Assembly (NCBI GenBank): GCA_965140365.1
Contig: OZ223196.1
DNA length: 64,000 nucleotides
Strand: one strand, 5' to 3'
Origin: Hydrogenovibrio sp965140365
GTDB taxonomy: Bacteria > Pseudomonadota > Gammaproteobacteria > Thiomicrospirales > Thiomicrospiraceae
Within the stretch, counting starts at the first letter, position 1. Every line of letters begins with the position of its first letter. The notes under the pieces were generated by a model. That model did no database searches. It was given only the letters and a program-made list of their open reading frames with translations, and was not told the origin of the DNA. Shown piece after piece: positions 13,033 to 22,618 of the stretch. A program made the translations under genes and the position numbers.

Positions 13033-14046
13033 TCAGTCCTGGTAAAAATCACGATACCACTGCACAAACCGCGCAATCCCACCTTCAATTTCCGTCGCCG
13101 GTTTGAAACCGACATCGGCCATCAAATCCGACACATCCGCATAGGTTCTCGGCACATCGCCCGCTTGCAGCGGCAATTGGTTTTGAACGGCTTTTTGGCC
13201 CGTCGCCGTTTCAATGGCTTGGATAAAACGTTGTAAGGTAATCGGTTGATTATTGCCGATATTGTAGATTTTATAAGGGGCTTGCGCCGTGGTAATGTCT
13301 GATTGGTGCATCACCGGAATATGATCCATCACCCGCACAACGCCTTCGACAATGTCATCGATATAGGTAAAGTCCCGCTCCATTTGGCCATGGTTAAACA
13401 CATCAATGGTCTCCCCGGCCAAAATCTTGCGGGTAAACGAAAAATACGCCATATCCGGACGCCCCCAAGGACCATACACAGTGAAGAAACGCAATCCAGT
13501 CGTTGGAATCCCATACAAATGGCTATACGTATGCGCCATCAATTCGTTGGATTTTTTCGTCGCGGCATAAAGAGAAATCGGAAAATCCACCCGGTCGTCG
13601 GTTGAAAATGGAATTTTGGTATTCATGCCATACACCGAACTTGAAGAGGCATACACCAGATGCGCCGTTTTTTGATGGCGACAACCTTCCAGAATATTCA
13701 CAAAACCGACCAGATTGGAATCCACATAAGCATGCGGATTTTCAATTGAATAACGCACCCCCGCCTGAGCGGCCAAGTGAATCACACGATCAAAGGCTTG
13801 AGCTTCAAATAGCGCTTGAGTCTCGGCTCGGTCGGCAATATCGATTTCCACAAACTCAAAGGCCTCCAAAACCGACTGTTCGGCGCAGAAGCGCTCGATT
13901 TCCGCCAGCCGTGCACGCTTCAACCCTGGGTCATAATAATCATTCAGGTTATCCAGCCCAACGACCTCATGGCCTTTTTTCAATAAATCGAGCGTAACAT
14001 AGAAACCAATAAACCCGGCCGCGCCGGTCACCAATACTTTCATCAA
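13033..14046 (-). CDS. UDP-glucuronate 4-epimerase family protein
   Basis: A 337-residue extended short-chain dehydrogenase/reductase with the NAD-binding TGAAGFIG at the N-terminus, SSSSVYG near residue 125 and the catalytic YAATK. The N-terminus (GLDNLNDYYDPGLKRARL) is typical of UDP-glucuronate/UDP-galacturonate 4-epimerases of the CapI/LspL type. Its ATG overlaps the stop of ugd by four bases. Together ugd and this enzyme would make UDP-glucuronate and then UDP-galacturonate for the surface glycan. It is the last gene of the operon. A different UDP-sugar epimerase activity cannot be excluded. Confidence 0.88.
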   Translation of the reverse strand: MMKVLVTGAAGFIGFYVTLDLLKKGHEVVGLDNLNDYYDPGLKRARLAEIERFCAEQSVLEAFEFVEIDIADRAETQALFEAQAFDRVIHLAAQAGVRYSIENPHAYVDSNLVGFVNILEGCRHQKTAHLVYASSSSVYGMNTKIPFSTDDRVDFPISLYAATKKSNELMAHTYSHLYGIPTTGLRFFTVYGPWGRPDMAYFSFTRKILAGETIDVFNHGQMERDFTYIDDIVEGVVRVMDHIPVMHQSDITTAQAPYKIYNIGNNQPITLQRFIQAIETATGQKAVQNQLPLQAGDVPRTYADVSDLMADVGFKPATEIEGGIARFVQWYRDFYQD

Positions 14047-15215
14047 TCCTGTCCAAATAAATCACGTGTGTAGACTTTATCACACACATCTTTAATCTCA
14101 TCGGTAATACGGTTGGCCAACACGATATCCGACATGGCTTTAAACGTTTCCAAAGATGGCACTACTTGCGAATTGAAAAAGGTGTCTTCCGTCAGCACCG
14201 GTTCATAGACCACCACCTCAATCCCTTTGGCTTTGATCCGTTTCATCACGCCCTGGATGGCCGACGCGCGGAAATTATCCGAACCGGATTTCATCACCAA
14301 GCGGTAAATACCGACGACTTTCGGTTGCTTACGAATAATCGAGTCCGCGATAAAGTCTTTACGGGTCGTATTGGAGTCGACAATCGCCTTAATCAAGTTA
14401 TTGGGAACTTGGTCGTAATTGGCCAATAGCTGCTTGGTATCCTTCGGCAGACAATAGCCGCCATAACCGAACGAAGGGTTATTGTAATGACTGCCAATGC
14501 GCGGGTCCAACCCCACCCCTTCAATCACCTGACGCGTACTGAGACCATGGGTTTCACAATAGGTGTCCAACTCATTAAAGTAAGCGACCCGCATCGCCAG
14601 ATAGGTATTTGAAAACAGTTTCACCGCTTCCGCTTCAGTGGAATGGGTAAACAAAACCGGAATCTCTTCGGCAGGCTTAGCAGCGCCTTCGACAAGCAAT
14701 TGCGCAAAGCGTTCCGCGCGCTCGGACTCTTCACCCACAATAATGCGCGATGGATATAAATTATCGTAAAGTGCTTTGCCCTCGCGCAAAAACTCTGGCG
14801 AAAACACAATTTTATCGGTATTGAATTTTTCTTTGACCGACTGGGTATAACCGACCGGAATCGTCGATTTGATAATCATCACCGCTTCAGGGTTGATTCG
14901 AACCACATCCGCAATTACGGCCTCAACCGAACGCGTATTGAATGTATTGGTGTCCGTATCATAGTCGGTAGGCGTTGCGATAATGACAAACTCCGCGTCC
15001 CGGTAGGCCTCTTCCGCATCCAGAGTCGCGGAAAAGTTAAGCTCTTTGCTCAGCAGAAACTCTTCGATCTCAGCATCGACAATCGGCGATTTTTTGTTAT
15101 TAAGTAAATCGACCTTTTCTTTGACAATGTCCAACGCCACCACTTCATGATGCTGCGACAGCAACACCGCCAAAGACAACCCTACATACCCTGTACCGGC
15201 CACAGCGATTTTCAT
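14043..15215 (-). CDS. ugd: UDP-glucose 6-dehydrogenase
   Basis: A 390-residue nucleotide-sugar dehydrogenase. It has an N-terminal NAD-binding motif GTGYVGLSLA, a central segment with FSPEFLREG, and the catalytic cysteine in GYGGYCLPKDTKQL near residue 255. It oxidises UDP-glucose to UDP-glucuronate in two NAD-dependent steps. The short form (about 390 residues) is the E. coli/Klebsiella type. The overlap with the downstream epimerase points to coupled expression and a pathway to UDP-galacturonate. Confidence 0.93.
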   Translation of the reverse strand: MKIAVAGTGYVGLSLAVLLSQHHEVVALDIVKEKVDLLNNKKSPIVDAEIEEFLLSKELNFSATLDAEEAYRDAEFVIIATPTDYDTDTNTFNTRSVEAVIADVVRINPEAVMIIKSTIPVGYTQSVKEKFNTDKIVFSPEFLREGKALYDNLYPSRIIVGEESERAERFAQLLVEGAAKPAEEIPVLFTHSTEAEAVKLFSNTYLAMRVAYFNELDTYCETHGLSTRQVIEGVGLDPRIGSHYNNPSFGYGGYCLPKDTKQLLANYDQVPNNLIKAIVDSNTTRKDFIADSIIRKQPKVVGIYRLVMKSGSDNFRASAIQGVMKRIKAKGIEVVVYEPVLTEDTFFNSQVVPSLETFKAMSDIVLANRITDEIKDVCDKVYTRDLFGQD

Positions 15216-15248
15216 AAAAATCTTCTCATAATTTCAACAAAATGGTAA

Positions 15249-16607
15249 TTATTTTCCATCATTCGATATTGGAGCCCTGAGCATCACAAGAAGCAAACTA
15301 GTGACGAAAAAAAAGAACAAAAATTGTTTTCTTTGATATAAAGGAACTTCTGGCATAAACGACAAAAAACTTGCAATCATAAACACAAGTCCAACAACAC
15401 CTAAGGACTTACTATAATAATTTAGATTTTTTGTCTGTTGAATAAAAATAACGGATAAATACAAAAACAATAAAATTAAACTAAAAACGCCAAAAATTCC
15501 ACTTTCCATCGCCGACATCAAAAACTGATTATGAATCTGTCCAAATGACAAATATTTATTCTGAATCCCAAACTGCTCAGAAAAAATGCCCTCTGTTTGC
15601 TTTTTTAATTCATTCGGAAATTCATCTGGCCCAACCCCTATCAAAGGATGCTCTTTAAATGAATTCCACCCTGCCTCGTACATCACAAAACGCTGCCCCA
15701 AGCTGGTTAATGGGCGGCCATCTATATAATCCTCTACATCCGTTATTGCTTTTACAGTTCTTTTTTCCACCAAGCTGTATAAACTGGACTGCGTCAACAA
15801 AATCACTACGGCTATTACAGTCACGGTTCCACCGAAAAGCACCCCTTTTTTTTGATTTTTCCATAGGTAAAAACTGTAAAAAATAGTCCATGCAATAATG
15901 GCTTCAGGCCAACCAATCCAAGCGGTACGGGATTGCGACAATATGGCCCCAGTCAAAGCAACTGCTAAAGCAACAAATAAAGCTAGGCCCCAAAGCCATC
16001 CTAGCCTTCTTAGCCAAAACAGCCCACCTAATAAAATTAAAAATAACGTATTTGCATAAATTCCAAAATCGATGACATAACTAGATCCAATATCTCCATA
16101 ACGATGTAAAACAATAAAAGAGCTCAAGTTTTCAAACCCATTAAGAGTATAGGTTTCATAAAATAAAACCCAAACAACCCAAACCACTGAAAGAATTAAA
16201 AACTTCCACAGCTGAACAACGGAAACATTTACCTTAACCGCTAAAAAAAACCAAATCGCAAAAAATGCTAAATGGAGCAAATTCTCCACATACTGTTTCA
16301 GTCGATCTCCATAAGCCATCTCCATGACAGCATGAATTGCACTCGGAATAATATTCAAAATAAAGAAAATCAACAGAAACCATAACCATGACTTGTAAAA
16401 TGGGCTGAGTGAGCGTTCTGAATTTCGATGTACCCATTTTTGATAAAAAAACAGTAGCACTAAACACACAATAGGTAATTCATGAGGAATAACGAAACTT
16501 TCACTCGCAATAAGGCTTCCCAAAAAAAAGAAACTACACCCTAAAAAAATGAACTTTAACGTATTATTTGTTTCGCTCAACTTTAAATCCTTCGATATAA
16601 AGTTCAT
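15249..16607 (-). CDS. O-antigen ligase-like polytopic membrane protein
   Basis: A roughly 450-residue protein with about ten or more hydrophobic segments and a large loop containing GWNSFKEHPLIGVGPDEF and HNQFLMSAMESGIFG. The HPLxGxG and HNxxL patterns are typical of the Wzy_C/O-antigen ligase (WaaL) and polymerase family. It would join or polymerise glycan on the periplasmic side of the inner membrane. The start is uncertain: ATG 16607 has no good binding site, whereas TTG 16580 follows GAAGGA by seven bases. Both overlap the end of the carbamoyltransferase gene. The DNA is visibly AT-richer than the flanks. Ligase and polymerase cannot be told apart here. Confidence 0.78.
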   Translation of the reverse strand: MNFISKDLKLSETNNTLKFIFLGCSFFFLGSLIASESFVIPHELPIVCLVLLFFYQKWVHRNSERSLSPFYKSWLWFLLIFFILNIIPSAIHAVMEMAYGDRLKQYVENLLHLAFFAIWFFLAVKVNVSVVQLWKFLILSVVWVVWVLFYETYTLNGFENLSSFIVLHRYGDIGSSYVIDFGIYANTLFLILLGGLFWLRRLGWLWGLALFVALAVALTGAILSQSRTAWIGWPEAIIAWTIFYSFYLWKNQKKGVLFGGTVTVIAVVILLTQSSLYSLVEKRTVKAITDVEDYIDGRPLTSLGQRFVMYEAGWNSFKEHPLIGVGPDEFPNELKKQTEGIFSEQFGIQNKYLSFGQIHNQFLMSAMESGIFGVFSLILLFLYLSVIFIQQTKNLNYYSKSLGVVGLVFMIASFLSFMPEVPLYQRKQFLFFFFVTSLLLVMLRAPISNDGK

Positions 16608-18375
16608 CAATATTACAATCAATAAAATCGGTCACGGCATCGGCGGGTGAATGCACCATCGTACGCCCATGTAAGTTAAAGCTGGTATTAATAATCACGC
16701 CATAATCGGTCTGTGCTTTTACAGCTTTCAATAATCGATAATAGTTTGGATTATCTTGAGGCTCAACAAATTGCGGTCTAGCCGTTCCATCAACATGAAT
16801 CGCGCTTGGCAAATCGTCCCAGAACTCTTTTCTCATCCGAAAAGCAATGGCCATATGCTTATGTTTAAAGCTGGACTCAAATAAACGTTCTCGTTCATCT
16901 TCCAAAATAGACGGGCAAAATGGCTGATAAAGAGGTCTTCTTTTAACCGTTGAGTTAATACGTTTGGTCACGTCCGATAGTCGAGGGTTCGCAACAATAC
17001 TCCGGTTCCCCAGGGCCCTAGGGCCATATTCTTCACGGCCGTGAAATAGCGATACAATCTTGCCCTCTGCAATGGATCCCGCGGCTTTTTCAGGCCAATC
17101 TTCTCCGATATACTCAAAAGAGACTTCGTTCGAACGATTCGTGAGTTCTGTTTCTATTTCTTCTTTTGAATAAGAAGCGCCAAAATATGGCATATAGTAA
17201 TCTTTAAGCCAAGTCACATCTTCTTGCAACTCAACTGCTTTTAAAATCGCTGCGCCGGCGGCAATCCCATCATCCCCCATCGCAGGAAATACATAAATAT
17301 TTTTAAACGGCGTACGCTCATAGACGTTCAAACTCATAATAATGTTGGCTGCAACACCACCTGAAAAACAAATTTTATCTGCGCCTGTCTGCTGATGTAC
17401 TTTATTTAAATAATCGACAATTACATCCTCAAGCCATGTCTGTACCGTCGCGGCAAACACCTCATCCCCTAGCTCCGCACGCTTACTTCTTAAAAATTGA
17501 TCATTGGATAATTGTTTTGACGACTCGACATCCAACTTTATATTCAACCCTTCGAATGAAACCATTCCTTTCATGTAATTTAAAAAGTCTGGGTCAGCTT
17601 TGGCATAGGCGGCCAAGGCCTCCACTTTACCTTCATCACTATTCGGGATTAAATCCATCGCCGAAGTAAAATCATTATAGATAAATCCAATAGACGTCCC
17701 GTCATGCCTTCCATTTTCAATCGGATCAGACACAGAAGTCGCTAAACATTCGTATTCGTTCAGGCTATCGAAGCGATATAGCTTTGAAAAAGCATCATCA
17801 CCAATACCATCAATCGTGAAAGATAAAATACCTTCTTCATTCGAGAAGGGTGAGAAAGCATAAGCTGACATCGCATGGCATAGATGATGGTCTTTATGAT
17901 CAACCTGATCTGACGATACGCCGATCAAATTTTGATAATACAAATCAATTTTTGATCTGGCTTTCTTGAAATCGAAAGAAAGTTTTAACTTCTTGTATAA
18001 AAAGTGATCCCACAACCAACGACGATACTCTTTCGACCTCAAGAACAGTTTAGAAAACAGTTGCAAACCTAAAAAAGGCTTCTTTTGAATGGCAACCAAC
18101 TCTTTTATATACTTAGGTTTACAGACTTGATAAAGAAAATCATACCAATACAGGTCTGAATAATATTTACGGTTATCCTGCTTTTCATAACCACTAATAA
18201 CCCAATCAACCTCTTTTAAGAACGGATAGGCTTCTACTGTTTTCCGAACAGAGGCTCTGTCATGTTTAATACGGGTAATACGCTCATTTGATACCGCAAA
18301 AATTTCTTTTTTTTCGGTATCTAAATAAAAAACCGAATTATCATGCCCGTAAAATTTAGTGCCTAAAATCTTCAC
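16564..18375 (-). CDS. NodU/CmcH family carbamoyltransferase
   Basis: A 603-residue protein of the carbamoyltransferase family (NodU, CmcH, TobZ), which moves a carbamoyl group from carbamoyl phosphate to a sugar or antibiotic through a carbamoyl-adenylate. The N-terminal Kae1-like domain contains the metal-binding HHLCHAMSAY near residue 165 and CFSGGVAAN near residue 335. The C-terminal domain has EEYGPRALGNRSIVANP and NTSFNLHGRTMVHSP. The start is GTG at 18375 after AAAGGATG. Set between glycosyltransferases and the ligase gene, it most likely decorates the surface glycan. The acceptor sugar is unknown. Confidence 0.88.
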   Translation of the reverse strand: MKILGTKFYGHDNSVFYLDTEKKEIFAVSNERITRIKHDRASVRKTVEAYPFLKEVDWVISGYEKQDNRKYYSDLYWYDFLYQVCKPKYIKELVAIQKKPFLGLQLFSKLFLRSKEYRRWLWDHFLYKKLKLSFDFKKARSKIDLYYQNLIGVSSDQVDHKDHHLCHAMSAYAFSPFSNEEGILSFTIDGIGDDAFSKLYRFDSLNEYECLATSVSDPIENGRHDGTSIGFIYNDFTSAMDLIPNSDEGKVEALAAYAKADPDFLNYMKGMVSFEGLNIKLDVESSKQLSNDQFLRSKRAELGDEVFAATVQTWLEDVIVDYLNKVHQQTGADKICFSGGVAANIIMSLNVYERTPFKNIYVFPAMGDDGIAAGAAILKAVELQEDVTWLKDYYMPYFGASYSKEEIETELTNRSNEVSFEYIGEDWPEKAAGSIAEGKIVSLFHGREEYGPRALGNRSIVANPRLSDVTKRINSTVKRRPLYQPFCPSILEDERERLFESSFKHKHMAIAFRMRKEFWDDLPSAIHVDGTARPQFVEPQDNPNYYRLLKAVKAQTDYGVIINTSFNLHGRTMVHSPADAVTDFIDCNIDELYIEGFKVERNK

Positions 18376-18419
18376 TTAACACATCCTTTTCTTTTGTTTT
18401 GGTTCTGCTATATCATTTT

Positions 18420-19460
18420 TTATTTTAATGAATTCATTTCATCAAGAAGTTTATATTCTGAAAAACTGTTCAATACCCGCACGCCCGCATTCTCCAAAAA
18501 AGATCGTGGAGCATCGTAAGCGGTTCCCCTCATAGAAGCATATACATCCATATCAACATTTAACTTTTTCATTTCTAACAATACGGTTGAAACATCACCC
18601 AAAAGCCCTTTAATATTTAAAGCTCTAATCAAAATTTCAAAAGGCAAAGATCCCGGCAAAACTAGCTGATTAGGGAAAGTCTCTTTAATTGTCAATGGAT
18701 CAAACCGTTTTTCTCGAGGGTGGTATTTCACAGCAAACTTTATCCCCTTCCCATTAAAATAATGTAATAATTCTAAAACATCTTCTGCATATTTTGGATG
18801 ATGTGCGGAACCGTCTTTAAACAAGCCTAGAACAATAACGACTTCCACTTTTTTGAGAACCTTATAATCAACATGGAAAGCTTCAAAAAACTGAGTTAAA
18901 TCTTTTTCAGATAGTACTTGATACCATTCTGGATCAAGTGCTGTAATTTTCTTATTGACAGTGGGTTTGACCGCATCTGGAGTTAATAAAAATGCCTCAT
19001 CCACCCAAGGAGATGCTAAGTTATGTCCGACAGGTGCCTGATACCAAAAACCAAACCGTAACTTTCTATTAAAGACCTCAAACCGGCTTAATTTAACATG
19101 ATTAGTAGGGTGATAACTTGATAAACCATCATCAAGCAAATAAAACGTTCTCCCCTTTGATTTGTGTAACAGGTGGGATGCATATTGTATAAATGGATCA
19201 ATAATTGAACCTGAAATCACGTTATCAACGGCAAACTGATTAAAGATTCTTTTAATCGTTTTGAGCCTTTTTTTGCTTCCTCCAGTAGGCAGTTGAACAA
19301 CGTGATCAAAATATTTCTCACTTAACTGCAAATATATTTCGTCTTTAGGGAACTGGGGGTCCAAAAACAGAACGGAAGGCTTTTGAGGCCAATGTTTTTG
19401 GGTCAGGTAAACACTAAGTAACCAGTGCCTTGGAGTAGATGCAATAAATAAGTTATTCAC
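18420..19460 (-). CDS. Sialyltransferase-like glycosyltransferase, paralogue A
   Basis: A 346-residue protein and one of four related proteins in this operon. It starts with FIASTPRHWLLS and carries three spaced motifs: LLDDGLSSY (about residue 125), KYHPRE (about 240) and GDVSTVLLE (about 285). These match the (D/E)(D/E)G, HP and S/T-S/T motifs of bacterial sialyltransferases (GT38, GT52 and GT80 group). A CMP-activated nonulosonic acid or Kdo donor is therefore plausible, but no synthesis genes for one are in the window. The start is GTG with GGGGGAGG upstream, and it overlaps the end of the preceding GT9 gene by eight bases. This copy is AT-rich. Confidence 0.7.
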   Translation of the reverse strand: MNNLFIASTPRHWLLSVYLTQKHWPQKPSVLFLDPQFPKDEIYLQLSEKYFDHVVQLPTGGSKKRLKTIKRIFNQFAVDNVISGSIIDPFIQYASHLLHKSKGRTFYLLDDGLSSYHPTNHVKLSRFEVFNRKLRFGFWYQAPVGHNLASPWVDEAFLLTPDAVKPTVNKKITALDPEWYQVLSEKDLTQFFEAFHVDYKVLKKVEVVIVLGLFKDGSAHHPKYAEDVLELLHYFNGKGIKFAVKYHPREKRFDPLTIKETFPNQLVLPGSLPFEILIRALNIKGLLGDVSTVLLEMKKLNVDMDVYASMRGTAYDAPRSFLENAGVRVLNSFSEYKLLDEMNSLK

Positions 19461-20511
19461 TGCCTCCCCCCCTTAACTGAAGAAACTTTTTCCAAACCAA
19501 ATCCGGTGTTATTTCTTCATAACATGGTGGGAAAACACTAAACTGTTTAATCTCCTCTCTTACGCAATTATTTCGATTCATGCACGGAGCGCATTCCAGA
19601 TCAGAGCTAATATCAATACCGTTCGCTGCAGGAATCGCCGCTTGTGCACTTGTCGCACCAAACAGCCTTATCGTTGGGACCCCCAGTGCCGAAGCAATAT
19701 GTGTCAAACCGGTATCACCACCAACAACCCCTTTTGAAGTCGCAATCAAACACGCCAAATCACTCAATGGCATTTTGTCCAAAACTCGCGCCTTTTCAGG
19801 GGATTCTGTGGCGACTCGTTGAGCGCGCTTTTTTTCATTTTCATCTCCCCAAGGCAATAAAACCTGATAACCGTTTTGGCTGGCTATTTTCAAAAGACTC
19901 TGCCAATAAGGTTCAGGCCAATTTTTAACTTCACCACTTGTCGCATGAACAAAAATCAGGTATGGCGCCAATTCATCTGGCTGTCGTTGCTTACAGATAG
20001 ACGCATGCTCAACACCATAATCCACAGTCGAGGAGCTATACGAATAACCAAAAGTTTTTGACAACAGTTGCCGATGAACATCGACTAAAGTTTTCGATAC
20101 ATCCAATGCAATATCTCGAGAATAAATATTTGATAACCGTTTATCCTGAACCATTTCTGAAAGTGCTGCCAAAGATGGCCCTATAACGGGTACTCCTAAT
20201 CGGGATAACAAAGACGCATCCTGAAAGCCAAAATACAAATCAACGACCACATCATATTGCCGACGTTTCAACTTTTTAATCAAACGATGAGCCGCCAAAC
20301 CAAAAAAAAGTTTATTTAATTTTCTAAACCGCTTTCGATTAATCGAAAACACCCCATCAACGTAGCGGTTCCAGCAAGGAATATCTTTATATTGTTCATC
20401 AACATACCAATCTACTTCAAATGCCGGATTGTTTTTTTTCAAATCCGATATTGCGGCAAATGCATGGATGATGTCCCCAAACGAAGAAGGTTTAATAATC
20501 AAAATTCTCAT
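19453..20511 (-). CDS. GT9 (heptosyltransferase family) glycosyltransferase, second copy
   Basis: A 352-residue GT9 protein. The N-terminus MRILIIKPSSFGDIIHAF and the C-terminal GVVGGDTGLTHIASALGVPTIRLFGATS are hallmarks of ADP-heptose:LPS heptosyltransferases. CAPCMNRNNC near the C-terminus is a cysteine-rich feature often seen in WaaC/F-type proteins. It resembles the waaC-type gene at 24669-25703 at the N-terminus (FGD/MGD, HAF/HTF, VDW) but is clearly diverged. It sits between two of the sialyltransferase-like paralogues with only 3 bases before it and an 8-base overlap after it, so it is part of the same operon. The exact acceptor is unknown. Confidence 0.8.
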   Translation of the reverse strand: MRILIIKPSSFGDIIHAFAAISDLKKNNPAFEVDWYVDEQYKDIPCWNRYVDGVFSINRKRFRKLNKLFFGLAAHRLIKKLKRRQYDVVVDLYFGFQDASLLSRLGVPVIGPSLAALSEMVQDKRLSNIYSRDIALDVSKTLVDVHRQLLSKTFGYSYSSSTVDYGVEHASICKQRQPDELAPYLIFVHATSGEVKNWPEPYWQSLLKIASQNGYQVLLPWGDENEKKRAQRVATESPEKARVLDKMPLSDLACLIATSKGVVGGDTGLTHIASALGVPTIRLFGATSAQAAIPAANGIDISSDLECAPCMNRNNCVREEIKQFSVFPPCYEEITPDLVWKKFLQLRGGGSE

Positions 20512-20514
20512 AAC

Positions 20515-21540
20515 TTAAACCTGTAAATCTCGATAAACATCCACAACTTTAACCCCCGCCTTTCTTAACATCGGTAACGGCGTCCGATCATGGCTTCCAA
20601 TCAATACAACGGTAACATTCGCATTGGGCAAAAACGACTTGGCTTCCAGCAAAATCGTGGAAATGTCGCCGGTAAACATTACATCCTCATTTAAGTTCGG
20701 CAGCAACAGTTCAAACGGGATTTCACCCGGCAAAACAGTTTGTTTCGGAAAACGTTTTTGAATCTCCAGTGGGTCGTTGGCTTTATCCCGAGGGTGATAT
20801 TTCAACAAAAAACGTTTTCCGCTCTGATCCAACTTCGTCAAAAAATGCACCACGTCTTCTGGATAGTCTTGCGATGTTTCAATCGCTTTTCGATAAATAT
20901 CCAAAATCACCACCACATCAATATCAGCTAACTGAGGTGCCAAACCATAAATTTCATTTAATTTTGTTAAAACCTCGGCGTTGTCCAACACGGACAACCA
21001 ATTTGAATCAATGCCATACACATTTTTTTCCGGCAACGCTCCTTGTAACTTCTCCGGAAAAAACAAAAATGCACCGTCTATCCACGGCGCATTAATTTTA
21101 AGAGGGTTCGGCTCTTGATACCACCAACCGTATTTCAGTTTTCGGCTGAATAGGCGTAACGCGGACATCGGTTTTCGACTCGTCGCCTGGTAACTGAACA
21201 GCCCATCATCCAATAAATACGATGCCAAATTCGGGTTTTGAATTTTAGCCGCCTGAATCGCAAACTGTACGAAAGGTTCATTAACCGACCCTGTTAAAAC
21301 ATGGTTCAAACGATGCCCATCCAGAAGTTTCGCCATCGCCCGAATTTGGACTTTTTCAGAGCCTGATGGCAAGATTTCCGCATTCGAAAAATAGTCTAAA
21401 TTAATTGCATCTTCCGCCATCCTTTTTGGGAAGCTAGGCTCGAATACAATCATGGCCGATTCGTCTTGATAACGGGTCAATCGTAAAAACACACTAATCA
21501 ACCAATGCCTTGGCGTACTGACGATAAACAGATTAGACAA
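20515..21540 (-). CDS. Sialyltransferase-like glycosyltransferase, paralogue B
   Basis: A 341-residue protein closely related to paralogue A: FIVSTPRHWLISVFL at the start, LLDDGLFSY, RKLKYGWWYQEP, KYHPRDKANDPLE, LPGEIPFELLLP and GDISTILLEAK. The three motifs fit bacterial sialyltransferases. The start is TTG at 21540, eight bases inside the end of paralogue C, with GGGAGAGGG just upstream; the same eight-base overlap arrangement is seen for paralogue A. Donor and acceptor sugars are unknown. A and B share more wording with each other than with C and D. Confidence 0.7.
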   Translation of the reverse strand: MSNLFIVSTPRHWLISVFLRLTRYQDESAMIVFEPSFPKRMAEDAINLDYFSNAEILPSGSEKVQIRAMAKLLDGHRLNHVLTGSVNEPFVQFAIQAAKIQNPNLASYLLDDGLFSYQATSRKPMSALRLFSRKLKYGWWYQEPNPLKINAPWIDGAFLFFPEKLQGALPEKNVYGIDSNWLSVLDNAEVLTKLNEIYGLAPQLADIDVVVILDIYRKAIETSQDYPEDVVHFLTKLDQSGKRFLLKYHPRDKANDPLEIQKRFPKQTVLPGEIPFELLLPNLNEDVMFTGDISTILLEAKSFLPNANVTVVLIGSHDRTPLPMLRKAGVKVVDVYRDLQV

Positions 21541-22600
21541 AACCCTCTCCCGGTGCTTTAACAGCCAGCCCAGCCTGCTGAAACAGCGTCAAAAAGCGGC
21601 GCTGAAAAGCGTTATGTTCATCCAAAATAGCCGTTCCATCCAAATCCGGTCTCAGCCATTTTGCCATTAACAGCGAACTGCCAACATCACCAAACAACTT
21701 GGCGTTCGGCTTAAACAGAGGCAATAAAAATTCAAATGCAATACTGGACGGAATCACCTTTTCCACCCCGAGCGCTTTGAGTTCAAAGGCATCTGCACCT
21801 TCCATTCTGGGGTGATACTTAACCGCGACTCGCTGTTTGTCTTGGATAAAATGTTCGATCATCCCTTTCAAATTCGTTTCATAGCCCGGCATTTTTTGAA
21901 TATTGTTCGGGTGCGACAGCAATATCACCACATCAAGCGATCGATAGTCTTCTGGTGACTCGCCGAAATGCGCCAACAACGCCTCACTCAAAGTGGCGAG
22001 CTCCGGCGCGGTAAAAAGCGTCGGCCGCAATCGATGACAATTCTTAGCCTTAAGCGGATCACACACCAAGTCAGGCGCCATCACCCAAACATCGTTGATC
22101 CATTCCGATGCACCGATGGTATTGGGCTCTTGCCACCAGGCACCGTAAAACAGTTTTTTCAATCCCGCATTAATACGATCTTTCAAGGGATGGTGCGGCC
22201 GGCCGGCGTAAGAATACAATCCATCATCCAGATAATGCCCTTTCGCAGGATACCCGGCTTGCTTCAGAAGATGCATAATATATTGAAACTCCACACGACG
22301 GTCACTCCCCACCAAGACATCGGAAAAATGACGACTTTCCAACAGCGGTTTCATTCGTTGGAAATTTTCTCGACGCTCTGTCAGTTTACGCCAACCAACT
22401 GCAGTACCGCTGAAGAGATTAACGTCCTCGAATGGTGAATCCGGCCAGGCCTGCAACACCTCATAATAAGGGTTTTCATTCACCCGTTTCTGGTCAATCA
22501 ACCAAAGCGCCGCCGACTGCTCATGTCGCTGTTCAACCGCATGTGCGGCCGCCAGCAATACATTCAGTGGTGTGGAAGGCAAATACAATGCGTGTTTCAA
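21533..22600 (-). CDS. Sialyltransferase-like glycosyltransferase, paralogue C
   Basis: A 355-residue member of the same paralogous set. Visible motifs are LPSTPLNVLLAAAHA at the start, YLDDGLYSYAGR (about residue 141), KLFYGAWWQEP, VKYHPRMEG (about 260) and GDVGSSLLMAK (about 312). The last motif has SS where A, B and D have ST. The start appears to be TTG at 22600 following GGGGA. It is nearest to paralogue D (shared QAW-x-x-SPF near residue 50 and PNTIG/PPTIG). It probably adds a CMP-activated sugar to the glycan; this is inferred from motifs only. Confidence 0.7.
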   Translation of the reverse strand: MKHALYLPSTPLNVLLAAAHAVEQRHEQSAALWLIDQKRVNENPYYEVLQAWPDSPFEDVNLFSGTAVGWRKLTERRENFQRMKPLLESRHFSDVLVGSDRRVEFQYIMHLLKQAGYPAKGHYLDDGLYSYAGRPHHPLKDRINAGLKKLFYGAWWQEPNTIGASEWINDVWVMAPDLVCDPLKAKNCHRLRPTLFTAPELATLSEALLAHFGESPEDYRSLDVVILLSHPNNIQKMPGYETNLKGMIEHFIQDKQRVAVKYHPRMEGADAFELKALGVEKVIPSSIAFEFLLPLFKPNAKLFGDVGSSLLMAKWLRPDLDGTAILDEHNAFQRRFLTLFQQAGLAVKAPGEGFV

Positions 22601-22618
22601 AACATCCCCATTTTGAGT

